A stretch of 64,000 nucleotides of DNA from Clostridium sp. CAG:440 (GTDB lineage Bacteria > Bacillota > Clostridia > TANB77 > CAG-508), in the NCBI GenBank assembly GCA_000437215.1, contig FR898645.1, positions 1 through 64,000 of the forward strand, written 5' to 3'. Made by a program: the position numbers and the translations under genes. The notes beneath the pieces were generated by a model. The model made no database searches. It was given only the letters and a program-made list of their open reading frames with translations, and was not told the DNA's origin. How positions within the stretch are numbered: position 1 is the first letter of the stretch; every line of letters begins with the position of its first letter. Below are positions 36,035 through 45,284 of this stretch, piece by piece.

Positions 36035-36731
36035 ATTTGTTCACAGCCTCCAATAAATCTTTTTTATACTTTGGTCCAATATCACAAGAAAAATCATTAT
36101 CAAAGAAAATTTTATTTTCCACAGGTTCAATATTACTAATGTTATCAATATTAGCAATAAAAGACTTATGACATCTAACAAAATTTCCAGGTAATGAATC
36201 TTGAATTTTATTAAAAGAACTATAAATTTCATAATCTTTATTTGTAGTATGAAAAATAAGTTTCATACCATCTCTTTTAATAAATTTAATTTCAGATTGA
36301 TCAACAATAGTATTTTTATTATCTATTTTTAAATATTTTTTAGGTTTACTATAAATATCATCATATAATCTCATTATAGTTTCTTCTAATCTTTCATAAG
36401 TAATAGGTTTTGCCAAGTAGTCAAAAGTTTTAAATTTATATGCAACCATTGCATATTCTAAATGTGCAGTAGTAAAAATAATATAAATATTTTTATTTTT
36501 TTGTCTTACTGCCTCGGCAATTTCTAGACCAGTTTTACTTGATCTTAAATTTATATCTAAAAACAATACATCAGTTTTATTACAATAAATATAATCTAAA
36601 ACTTTGTCAACATTATTAGAAGCCAAAGCAACTTTAGCATCTAATTCATTTTTAGTAAATATAGATTCTAGCATTTTAGACATTTTATCTAAAATATTTA
36701 AGTTATCATCACAAATTGCAAAATTTAACAT
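36021..36731 (-). CDS. agrA: AgrA-type LytTR response regulator
   Basis: A 236-residue regulator: receiver domain with acidic pocket ICDDN and phospho-Asp in DVLFLDINL near residue 59, and a LytTR DNA-binding domain (about 133-236, KYLKIDNKNTIV...RCHKSFIAN). It is the first gene of agrAC on the minus strand, facing agrBD. It likely drives agrB and perhaps its own operon. Confidence 0.94.
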   Translation of the reverse strand: MLNFAICDDNLNILDKMSKMLESIFTKNELDAKVALASNNVDKVLDYIYCNKTDVLFLDINLRSSKTGLEIAEAVRQKNKNIYIIFTTAHLEYAMVAYKFKTFDYLAKPITYERLEETIMRLYDDIYSKPKKYLKIDNKNTIVDQSEIKFIKRDGMKLIFHTTNKDYEIYSSFNKIQDSLPGNFVRCHKSFIANIDNISNIEPVENKIFFDNDFSCDIGPKYKKDLLEAVNKYGDF

Positions 36732-36954
36732 AAATTAATCCTTTCTTTAATACATAAATGCATTAACATAAACTATTTCCTAATTTTTCCAGCCACTATA
36801 ATAATATAATTCAAAATAAGAGCAATGTCAAGCAAAATTTTGACAAAATTTTACAATAAATAGTACTATAAGTATTACTTTGACAAATAAAAAGAAGAGT
36901 AGGTATCACCTAGGGCTATCTATAATATAAAAAAATTAAAGTTCCAATAAATGT

Positions 36955-36990
36955 AAAAAAGAAATTTAAAATTAATTAAATTTCTTTTTT
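36955..36990 (-). terminator. terminator of the GGDEF gene
   Basis: Perfect 14-bp stem (36955-36968 with 36977-36990) with an 8-nt loop and A/T runs. The stretch 36732-36954 upstream of agrA holds a TTGACA near 36882 but no gene. Confidence 0.75.
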
Positions 36991-38635
36991 ATAATTCCAT
37001 CTCATTTTTATTATTTTTTTCATTTGATTGAAAAGTTTCATTATGATATACACAATGATTTAATAAACTATTAAATAAAGTGTTAATAAATAGTGTTTTA
37101 TTTTTTATATTTTGTGCATCTGGAATATTATCTAAATACTCTGTTATGCATGAATCAAAAGATTTTTTGAAACATATTTCAAAATCAGAGCTGTAAAAAA
37201 GCTTTTTTTTCAAAGGATCTTTTTTCAGGTTAGCTTCTTTTTTTAGTTTTTCAACTTCTGATAAAAGCTTTTTTGTACTAATTTTTTTCATATTGTCAAA
37301 AGATGCACCAGCCATAAGAAATGGACTACATGGATTATTCATATCTACAAAACTATTTACTTCATTTAAAATATTGTCTAATTCTTCCTTAGTTATTGCA
37401 TTTTCTTGAGGTATTAATGCTAAAAAGTTTCCACCACCTTGACTTAATAAATAAGTGTTATTTATAGAATTCGAAAATGGGTAGTTATTATAATCTCTTA
37501 TTTTCAAAAAAGCATTTATAAGATTTTTAGAGGTTAGTTTTAATCTTTGGTCTGTGTGTTTATGACTATATGCAGTATTTGATAATTTTATACCAGAAGA
37601 TGTAAAATATACTCCTTGAATAGGTTTATTTAATACAGAAATTTTATCTGCTAAATATAGTCTAAAATATGGTTCAGAAAGTAAATTAGAACTTGCATCT
37701 CTTATTAATTCATTTAATAGTGTTCTCATAGTAATAAGTAAATCTTGTAATGGCTCATCACTTAAAGAATCTATATTAACATTTTCATCTTTAACTAACT
37801 TATGAATAAGAAGTGCAACTTTAGGATTAGTTACAATTTGTTTGCTATGTTCACTTAAATTTTCATTTTCATAATTATTGCCAACATCTAAATTGGGCTC
37901 ATTTATATTTTTATTTATTAAATCATTAAGTGCATTAAGCATAGCAGTTGCAGTGTTTCTTAGTTCAGAAGGCTTAAAATCAAAAGCTTCAGAAGCACGA
38001 ATATTTTTTAAGAAGTTGTATGTTGCAGAATCTATTAAAGTGTTTAAGTGTTCCCAAGATGATAGTTCAGAATCTGACATTTTTTCTTTTTTTATATTAA
38101 ATGGTAGAAAGTTTTCATTATTTATATTTGAATTTAATGCTCTATTTTTTTGCTTTGAAACATCTTTTTCGGCAATATTATATAACTCATGAATTGAACC
38201 TAAATTTGAACTTGCACTTGCAAGGGTAATTGTTAAGCCATATATGGAATTAGCATTTTTTTGCAACGCATTATGTATTTGTTTTATATAAAATTTGCTT
38301 TCTTTGTCATCTTTATTTGGGAGTATTATGGAAAATTCATCTCCTCCTAAACGTGAGATAATTGCATCATCAGGCAATGCAGATTTTATAATATCCATTG
38401 CGTTTGATAAAGCTTTATTTCCCATATTAAAACCATAATTTTGATTTATTGATTGTAATTTATCAAAGTCACCAAATATATAAGAATATAAATTATATGT
38501 TTCAGGACACATTTTTTCAATTATTTCTTTATAATATTCTTTAGAATTAATTTCATCAAAATCTGGGCAGCAGAATTTTCTTAACTTATTTATTGATGTT
38601 TCTAGTTTATATAATAATTCGTTTCTACTTTGCAT
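36989..38635 (-). CDS. GGDEF protein with a second, degenerate cyclase-like domain
   Basis: A 548-residue protein without membrane helices. Residues about 45-175 are a GGDEF diguanylate-cyclase domain with FGDFDKLQSINQNYG and an intact RLGGDEFSIILP. A helical middle follows. Near residue 400 is LLSQGGGNFLALIP followed by KEELDNIL, a second palm-like cyclase domain that has lost its acidic residues. The start at 38635 has GGAGGAA 5 nt upstream. Output is probably c-di-GMP from the first domain; the second may bind nucleotide or regulate. Both roles are inference. Confidence 0.82.
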   Translation of the reverse strand: MQSRNELLYKLETSINKLRKFCCPDFDEINSKEYYKEIIEKMCPETYNLYSYIFGDFDKLQSINQNYGFNMGNKALSNAMDIIKSALPDDAIISRLGGDEFSIILPNKDDKESKFYIKQIHNALQKNANSIYGLTITLASASSNLGSIHELYNIAEKDVSKQKNRALNSNINNENFLPFNIKKEKMSDSELSSWEHLNTLIDSATYNFLKNIRASEAFDFKPSELRNTATAMLNALNDLINKNINEPNLDVGNNYENENLSEHSKQIVTNPKVALLIHKLVKDENVNIDSLSDEPLQDLLITMRTLLNELIRDASSNLLSEPYFRLYLADKISVLNKPIQGVYFTSSGIKLSNTAYSHKHTDQRLKLTSKNLINAFLKIRDYNNYPFSNSINNTYLLSQGGGNFLALIPQENAITKEELDNILNEVNSFVDMNNPCSPFLMAGASFDNMKKISTKKLLSEVEKLKKEANLKKDPLKKKLFYSSDFEICFKKSFDSCITEYLDNIPDAQNIKNKTLFINTLFNSLLNHCVYHNETFQSNEKNNKNEMEL

Positions 38636-38779
38636 AACTTTCCTCCACAACAACATAATACTATACTTAACATAATTTTTCAATAAAATATAGAAAATAA
38701 GTGTTACAAGATATTTAACACATATTAAAATTAATTTAACATATAAATGTATTATAAATTAAAAAAGTTGGAGGTAAAA

Positions 38780-39580
38780 ATGAAAAATATAAAAACAAAA
38801 ATAAGAATGGCTGGATTATCAGTGATAGTTATACTTATTTTTTCATTAAGTGTTGTAAATATAAATACTGTAGCAACAAATTCTGAAATGTTAAGCAATA
38901 AAAAAATTGGATGGGGAATAAAAAGAAATGATAATCATGAGCAACCAGATTTGGGAAAAACAAACCAAACTTTATTAGAGGAAAATAAAGGAATATGTCT
39001 TGGAAGCAATGAAAAGAAAAATATTTATTTAACATTTGATGAGGGGTATGAAGCAGGATATACACCTAAAATTTTAGATGTGTTAAAACAAAACAATGTA
39101 AAAGCTACTTTTTTTATAACAGCACATTACTTAAATACACAAAGCGATTTAGTTAAACAAATGATAGACGAGGGACACATTGTGGGAAACCATACTGTTA
39201 ATCATAAAAGTATGCCAAGTTTAACACAAGAGCAAATAAATAGTGAAGTTATGGATTTGCATAAAGCAATATATTCTAAATTTGAATATGAAATGAAATA
39301 TTTAAGACCACCAATGGGAGAGTATAGTCAAAAAACATTAGCAGTAACTAATTCATTGGGGTATACAACAGTAATGTGGTCTTTTGCGTATGAAGACTGG
39401 AACGAAAAATCACAACCTGATGAAGAAAAATCTAAACAAAAAATTTTAAACAATGTTCATAATGGAGAAATTATGTTATTACATGGAAACTCTAAAACAA
39501 ATACAAATATATTAGATAGCATAATTAAACAAATAAAACAAATGGGCTATGAATTTAAAAGTTTGGATGAATTTGAGTAA
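38780..39580 (+). CDS. pdaA: PdaA-type polysaccharide deacetylase (spore cortex)
   Basis: Removes the N-acetyl group of muramic acid en route to cortex muramic-delta-lactam. The 266-residue protein has an N-terminal membrane or signal segment (10-30), the family lead GWGIKRNDNHEQPDLG, LTFDEGYE, GNHTVNHKSM and LRPPMGEYS. GGAGG sits 6 nt before the start at 38780. It is followed by yqfC and yqfD, a sporulation neighbourhood. Confidence 0.92.
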   Translation: MKNIKTKIRMAGLSVIVILIFSLSVVNINTVATNSEMLSNKKIGWGIKRNDNHEQPDLGKTNQTLLEENKGICLGSNEKKNIYLTFDEGYEAGYTPKILDVLKQNNVKATFFITAHYLNTQSDLVKQMIDEGHIVGNHTVNHKSMPSLTQEQINSEVMDLHKAIYSKFEYEMKYLRPPMGEYSQKTLAVTNSLGYTTVMWSFAYEDWNEKSQPDEEKSKQKILNNVHNGEIMLLHGNSKTNTNILDSIIKQIKQMGYEFKSLDEFE

Positions 39581-39598
39581 AAGAAAGGTTTTAAAAAT

Positions 39599-39877
39599 AT
39601 GAAAAAACAAAGAAAAAAAAGAATGGATAAAATGTTAGAAATTCCAAAAGAAGTATATTCTAATATTCCAAAGCTTAGTGTAACTGGTTTTGAAGAAATG
39701 GTAATAGAAAATTATAAAGGAATATTAGAATATGAAGAATTTTTTGTAAGAATAAGTACACATATAGGAATTATAAATATAAATGGCTACAATTTAAATT
39801 TAGAAACAATGACAAATGATGACATAAAAGTTACTGGGAAAATTGAAAGTATAGAAATCGAAAGATTAGTAGAATAA
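39599..39877 (+). CDS. yqfC: sporulation protein YqfC
   Basis: A 92-residue protein with the family pattern LEIPKEVYSNIPKLSVTGFEEMVIENYKG cut here into its recognisable parts LEIPKEV, LSVTGFEEM and ENYKGILEY. It is conserved next to yqfD in spore formers and expressed in the mother cell. Molecular role unknown. 11 bp before yqfD. Confidence 0.9.
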   Translation: MKKQRKKRMDKMLEIPKEVYSNIPKLSVTGFEEMVIENYKGILEYEEFFVRISTHIGIININGYNLNLETMTNDDIKVTGKIESIEIERLVE

Positions 39878-39888
39878 AGGAGTGTAAA

Positions 39889-41074
39889 ATGCTAATAAAA
39901 GTAATTTTAAGTTATATTTTAGGTTATGTAAAAATAGCAGTAGAGGGCTATTATTTGGAAAGATTTATTAATATTTGTAATAGTAAAAAAATTACAATAT
40001 GGAATTTAAAAAAAGATAAAAATGTTAAATTATATTTAAATGTTAGAATTCAAGATTTTAAAACAATAACTAAAATTGCTAAAAAAACAGGGTGTAAAGT
40101 AAAAATAAGTAAAAAGTGTGGTTTACCATTTTTTATGAATAGATACAAAAAAAGAAAAATATTTGCATTTTTTTTAGGTATAATTATAGTACTTACTATA
40201 GTTAGTTCTAACTTCATATGGAATGTAGAAATTAGAGAAGAAGATGGAAAAAATATAGAAAATTTAGAGCAGGATTTAGAAGAAAATGGACTAAAGGTTG
40301 GAGAATTAAAATCAAAAGTAGACACAAAAGGAATAATAAATAAAATACGATTAAAAAGAGCAGACATAGCATGGATGGGAATAGAGCTAAAAGGAACAAA
40401 CGCAATAGTAAAAGTAATAAAGGCAGATGAAAAACCAGAAATTATAAATGAAGAAAATTATTGTAATATAGTTTCTAATAAAGTTGGAGTAATAACAAAA
40501 ATAAATGCTCAAAATGGAACTGCAAATGTAAAAGTAGGAGACACTGTAAATGTTGGAACAACTTTAATTAATCGGGTGGATGGAAGGAAAATACACAGGA
40601 ATTAGGTATGTACATGCAAAAGGAGAAATAGAGGCAAAAGTATGGTATACCAAAAACCAAAAAGTGTACTTTAAACAAATAAAAAAAGAAGAAACAGGAG
40701 AGCAAGAAAATAAGTATGGAATAAAAATAAATAATTTTGAAATAAATTTTAATAAAAAGCTTTCAAAATTTAAAATTTATGATACAATAAACGCAGAAAA
40801 AAAGTTTAAAATATTTTCAGATTTTTATTTACCAATTTCAATTACAAAAACAACGTATAAAGAGCAAAAAAATGTAGAAAAGACGTATCAAGTAGAAGAA
40901 GCAAAAGAACAAGGAATAAAAGAATTGGAAGAAAGTATAGAAAAAGAAATTGGAAATAAACAAAACATTTTAAACAAAAATGTAAATGTCTATCAAAATG
41001 AGGACAGTATAGATGTTTATGTTACATATGAAGTACTTGAAAATATAGGCACTAAGGAAAAAATTGTATTTTAG
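39889..41074 (+). CDS. yqfD: sporulation protein YqfD, +1 break at CGG
   Basis: Mother-cell sporulation membrane protein. Frames are 39889-40572 and 40574-41074. The codon at 40573 is CGG; skipping C gives GTTLINGWMEGKYTGIRYVHA, which here is read as GTTLING followed by WMEGKYTG, the expected family sequence. Repaired length is 394 residues, typical for YqfD. One membrane helix lies near residues 91-110. In frame 0 translation would end 11 codons later. Confidence 0.88.
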
Positions 41075-41088
41075 GAAGGATGATGCAA

Positions 41089-42312
41089 ATGGAAGAAAGA
41101 AGCCTTAGAATAACAGGAGCAGATAGAAATTTTTTTAATAAAATATCAACAACATTAACAAAATTATTAATACCTACAAAAATAGGAATTAATGGAATGT
41201 TAATTTCAATGAAAAGAAATAATTTATTAAAAGCATTTGAAAACTACACAAAAGAAGATAAATCAAATTATGATGAAGAAGAATTAGAAAAAAAATATGA
41301 AACAACATATACTGCTTATTTAGAATCATTAGATAAGTATGTAATGGATTCAATATATAAAAAAGTAAAAAATAATACAGCAAGTGAGTTTGAAAAAAAT
41401 GCATTATCTAAATATTATGAAGTAACAAGTTTAAAAGAAAGTGAATATATGGAATACAAATATAGAAAACAAAAATATTTACTAGAATTAGACTATGAAG
41501 GAATTGTAACAGGTGGAAAAGAAAAGTTAATTGAACGTTATAAAAAATTTTATATAAACAAAATGGATTCTATATATAAATCTATACTAAAAAATTATTC
41601 TATAAAACTTGCAGATTCTACAAATGTGTATGATGCGACAAAAGAATGGATATATACAAAAATATTTTACACATTAGAAGAATATATACAAAATATATTG
41701 GCATTAAAATTAAAAAATAAAACAGAAGAAAAATTTGAAGAAATAAAAGAAGATTATGAAAAATATGAAAAATACACAGTAGGTAAACTAGATACAAAAG
41801 ATAATATAGAAAAAAATACAATATTATTAGGAATAAGTAGAAGACTATTTACACATAGTTTACCACTAGTTGTTGCAGAACAATGTTATGAAAAATTATT
41901 AAAAGACGCAAGATCACTAGTACAAGATACAAAAATTGCAACCAAAAGAGAAAAAGCATATAACATGTTAATAAATTTAATAGAAGATTACAATATAAAA
42001 TTGCTATCTAGTAAAGTATATTGGGAAAATGCAAACAAAAGAGAAGAATATAAAAAATTCTATGAAAAATATAAAACAATTAGTAATTTAAAAGAAACAG
42101 ACTTTGAAGAATACATTAAACAAAAAGAAATATTATTTATAAAAAAAGATTTAAAAAGCCTTAGCGGTGAAAAAATAGATTACTCAAAACTTGAAAAATA
42201 TTATAAAAGAAAACTAGTAGATTATGGAGCAATAAGAGAAATAAAGAATTCTTATAAATCTGAAGGAAAATACATAAAAGTTGAAGGGAAGCATTGTACA
42301 TGTATGAAATAA
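41089..42312 (+). CDS. hypothetical protein between yqfD and ybeY
   Basis: A 407-residue, highly charged, Tyr- and Lys-rich, mostly helical protein without signal or clear membrane segment. It starts MEERSLRITGADRNFF. I do not recognise it. In most Firmicutes this slot holds phoH between yqfD and ybeY, but no Walker motif is present here, so it is not PhoH. The start at 41089 fits the AGGAAGGA site best (8 nt). It ends with a HCTC motif and overlaps ybeY by 13 bp. Confidence 0.75.
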   Translation: MEERSLRITGADRNFFNKISTTLTKLLIPTKIGINGMLISMKRNNLLKAFENYTKEDKSNYDEEELEKKYETTYTAYLESLDKYVMDSIYKKVKNNTASEFEKNALSKYYEVTSLKESEYMEYKYRKQKYLLELDYEGIVTGGKEKLIERYKKFYINKMDSIYKSILKNYSIKLADSTNVYDATKEWIYTKIFYTLEEYIQNILALKLKNKTEEKFEEIKEDYEKYEKYTVGKLDTKDNIEKNTILLGISRRLFTHSLPLVVAEQCYEKLLKDARSLVQDTKIATKREKAYNMLINLIEDYNIKLLSSKVYWENANKREEYKKFYEKYKTISNLKETDFEEYIKQKEILFIKKDLKSLSGEKIDYSKLEKYYKRKLVDYGAIREIKNSYKSEGKYIKVEGKHCTCMK

Positions 42313-42773
42313 CATATTTAGATATAGAAGAAAATCCAGAATATGAACAAATAATAAAAGATGTTATAAAAGAATGTTATAAAGAAGAACACTTAGAAAA
42401 TTCAAAATTAACAGTTCAAATAACACTAACAAACCCAGAAAACATAAGAAAATATAACAAAGAATATAGAAAACTTGACAAAGAAACAGATGTACTTTCA
42501 TTTCCTATGTTTGAAAGGGACGAGTTAGCAAAAAAAATTAAAAATCAAGATTTTAAATATGAAGATATTTTAGGAGATATGGTTATTTCTATTGAAAGAG
42601 TTAAAGAGCAAGCAATAGAATATGGACACAGTTTTAAAAGAGAATTAAGCTACATGGTAGTACATAGTTTTTATCATTTGATGGGGTATGACCATATAGA
42701 AGAAAAAGATAAATTAGAAATGAGACCCAAAGAAGAAAAAATATTAGAAATACTTGATATAAAAAGGAGTTAA
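42300..42773 (+). CDS. ybeY: endoribonuclease YbeY
   Basis: Zinc endoribonuclease in 16S rRNA 3'-end maturation and ribosome quality control. The 157-residue protein has NKEYRKLDKETDVLSFP and the three-His zinc motif HSFYHLMGYDH near residue 122. The start overlaps the previous gene; GAAGGGAAG is 9 nt upstream. Confidence 0.95.
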   Translation: MYEITYLDIEENPEYEQIIKDVIKECYKEEHLENSKLTVQITLTNPENIRKYNKEYRKLDKETDVLSFPMFERDELAKKIKNQDFKYEDILGDMVISIERVKEQAIEYGHSFKRELSYMVVHSFYHLMGYDHIEEKDKLEMRPKEEKILEILDIKRS

Positions 42774-42775
42774 GT

Positions 42776-43825
42776 ATGAGAAAAAAGAAAAAAAGTGGGA
42801 CAAGAGTTTTAATTACTTTTTTAATAATTTTAATTATTGTGTCAGGAGCATATTTGGCATGGAAAATAGTTAATGATAAAAAAGAAGCGGGAGTAGAAAG
42901 CTTTAATGAAGAAGCACAAGAACAAGGACAAGTTGTAGAAGAAAACAAGGTTAAAATTTATTCCGGAAAAGATAGGCCAATTGCAGTTATGATTGATAAT
43001 CATAACTTAGCATGGCCACAAGCGGGACTAAATGATGCATATATGGTTTATGAAATAGTAGTAGAGGGTGGAGAAACAAGGTTAATGGCTTTATTTAAAG
43101 GAAAAAATATAGAAAAAATTGGACCAGTTAGAAGCTCAAGACATTATTTCTTAGACTATGCTATGGAAAATGATGCAATATATGTTCATTTTGGTTGGAG
43201 CCCACAAGCGCAAAGTGACATTTCTAAATATAAAATTAACAATATAAATGGAATATCAGAAGATGGAACAACATTTTGGAGAGTTAAAGATAAGTCAGCA
43301 CCACATAATGCTGTAACAAGCACAAAAAAAATAATGGAAAGTGCTAAATCAAAGAAATATAGAACAACAAGTACAAGTAGTAGTGTATTAAATTATGTAA
43401 CAGATGAAATATTACTAGAAGATGGAATAGAGGCAAATGAAGTTACAATACCACATTCACAACTTCAAACTGTAAAATATGAGTATGATAGTGAGCAAAA
43501 AGTATATGAAAGATATGCAAGAAATAAAGAACAAAAAGATTGGACAACAGGTAATATGGTAACTACAAAAAATATTATAATTACATTTTGTGATAATTAT
43601 GAACTAACAGATTCAGAAAATAAAGGAAGACAAGGATTAAAAAATACAGGAACATTTGATGGCTATTATATAACAAATGGTAAAGCTATAAAGATAAAAT
43701 GTATAAAAGAATCAAGAAATGAAAAAACTAAATATGAAGATTTGGAAGGAAATGAAATAAAAGTAAATGACGGAAATACTTTTGTAAACATTTGCCCTAA
43801 AAATGCTGATGTTACAATTGAATAG
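42776..43825 (+). CDS. DUF3048 (YerB-like) membrane-anchored protein
   Basis: A 349-residue protein with one N-terminal membrane helix (10-30) and no lipobox Cys. The DUF3048 core includes RPIAVMIDN, GGETRLMALF, GPVRSSRHYF and APHNA, and the C-terminal NTFVNICP. Family members are extracellular and of unknown activity. It starts 2 bp after the ybeY stop. Confidence 0.9.
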   Translation: MRKKKKSGTRVLITFLIILIIVSGAYLAWKIVNDKKEAGVESFNEEAQEQGQVVEENKVKIYSGKDRPIAVMIDNHNLAWPQAGLNDAYMVYEIVVEGGETRLMALFKGKNIEKIGPVRSSRHYFLDYAMENDAIYVHFGWSPQAQSDISKYKINNINGISEDGTTFWRVKDKSAPHNAVTSTKKIMESAKSKKYRTTSTSSSVLNYVTDEILLEDGIEANEVTIPHSQLQTVKYEYDSEQKVYERYARNKEQKDWTTGNMVTTKNIIITFCDNYELTDSENKGRQGLKNTGTFDGYYITNGKAIKIKCIKESRNEKTKYEDLEGNEIKVNDGNTFVNICPKNADVTIE

Positions 43826-43834
43826 GAGGAAAAA

Positions 43835-44170
43835 ATGAACGTTTATGATACAGCAAATAGATTGGCCAGTGAAATAAAATCATCAGAGGAATATGTGAAT
43901 TATAAAATGGCTAAACAAGCAATTTCTTTAAAACAAGAATTAAAAAATGAAATAGAAGAGTTTGAAAAATTAAGATATCAAACTCAAATACATGTAATGC
44001 AAACTGGAAAAAATGACGAAGAAATGCTAAAAAAAATGCAACAAATGTATGCTAAATTAATAGAACAGCAAGAAGCAAAAAAATATTTTGATGCAGAAAA
44101 CAAGTTTAATATATTAATTGCAGATGTAAATAAAATAATAGGAGAAAGCGTAAAAGATTTGCTACAATAA
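43835..44170 (+). CDS. YlbF/YmcA family regulator
   Basis: A 111-residue helical protein with the family pattern DTANRLASEIKSSEEY. In Bacillus this family acts with RNase Y in RNA processing and in competence and sporulation control. AGGAGG precedes the start. Confidence 0.85.
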   Translation: MNVYDTANRLASEIKSSEEYVNYKMAKQAISLKQELKNEIEEFEKLRYQTQIHVMQTGKNDEEMLKKMQQMYAKLIEQQEAKKYFDAENKFNILIADVNKIIGESVKDLLQ

Positions 44171-44221
44171 AAAAGTTTGAATTGTTAAATTTAAAAAATA
44201 AATTTAACAGGAGTGATTTTT

Positions 44222-44912
44222 ATGGAATATTTAATCTTAGCAATAGTTATTATAGTATTGGTATTAATGTTAAAGTTTATTTTTAAATTTAACATTAAAG
44301 AAATAAAAGAAATAGGAGTTAATAAGAAACTAGATGAATTAACTAAAAAATTTCCTGAAAACACTGAAATTTGTAAATGGTATTTAAAAAAATTAAATAA
44401 TACTACAACAAAAATACAAGAAAATTTAGAAAGCAAAAATTCAATGTATATTGCAATTACAGACAAAATTATAATTGCAAATATAAAAGAAAGTTATACA
44501 AGAATACAAACAATTGCACATGAATGTTTACATTCTGTACAAGATAAAAAATTACTATATTTTAATTTTATTTATACAAATATATATTTAATATATTTTA
44601 TAACAATAACGATACTTGCATTATTTAAAATACTACCATATAAAATGATGTTTTTAACATTATTGGTATTTATTCGGATTAGTATATTTTTTAGTTAGAG
44701 CATATTTAGAAAATGATGCAATGATAAAAGCAAAATATTTAGCCAAAGAATATATGGAAGAACAGAAAATATTAGAACAAAATGAAATACAAGAAATTGT
44801 AAATGAATTTGAAAAATTAAATAATGTTGGTATAAAAAGTACAAATTATTCGCTATTTTTAGGCATTTGCATAAAAATTATAATTTTTTTATGTATATGT
44901 TTTATAATATAG
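44222..44912 (+). CDS. membrane HExxH peptidase-like protein, +1 break at CGG
   Basis: Frames are 44222-44674 and 44676-44912. The codon at 44675 is CGG; skipping C gives LVFIGLVYFLVRAYLENDA, restoring a membrane helix and a 229-residue protein. A membrane segment lies at 2-22, then AHECLHSVQ near 103 (HExxH zinc motif), two helices (about 118-158) and a C-terminal helix. ENDA after the helix may supply a third ligand. The target is unknown. Without recoding the frame stops right after the break. Confidence 0.72.
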
Positions 44913-44978
44913 TTGCAATTTAAAAATTTTTATGTTAAAATAATCAAGTAAAAAAGGAAACCGTGGGGAGGAAAACAA

Positions 44979-45227
44979 ATGGCAGTAGTAAGAACAATAT
45001 TAACAGTATTATTTTTTGTAATAGGAGCAATAATAGTAATATTAGCATTTATGCAAACAAAAGAAGATGAGGGATTATCTTCTACAATAACAGGTTCATC
45101 AACAAACAATTTTTATGAGAAAAATAAAGCACGTACAAAAGAAGGAAAACAAAAAAGATGGACAAAAATATTATCAATTGTATTTGCAATAATAACAATA
45201 GTACTAGGAATATTATATATGGCATAA
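44979..45227 (+). CDS. secG: preprotein translocase subunit SecG
   Basis: An 82-residue protein with two membrane helices (6-26, 60-80) and the linker EDEGLSSTITGSSTNNFY typical of SecG. Downstream rnr is the common neighbour in Firmicutes. Confidence 0.92.
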   Translation: MAVVRTILTVLFFVIGAIIVILAFMQTKEDEGLSSTITGSSTNNFYEKNKARTKEGKQKRWTKILSIVFAIITIVLGILYMA

Positions 45228-45230
45228 ATT

Positions 45231-45261
45231 AAAAGGGCGGTTTTTATAAACGTCCTTTTTT
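45231..45261 (+). terminator. terminator between secG and rnr
   Basis: AAAGGGCGG and CGTCCTTT form a short GC-rich stem followed by TTTTTT. Confidence 0.6.
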
Positions 45262-45284
45262 TAACTAAAAATTAAGGAGAAATT

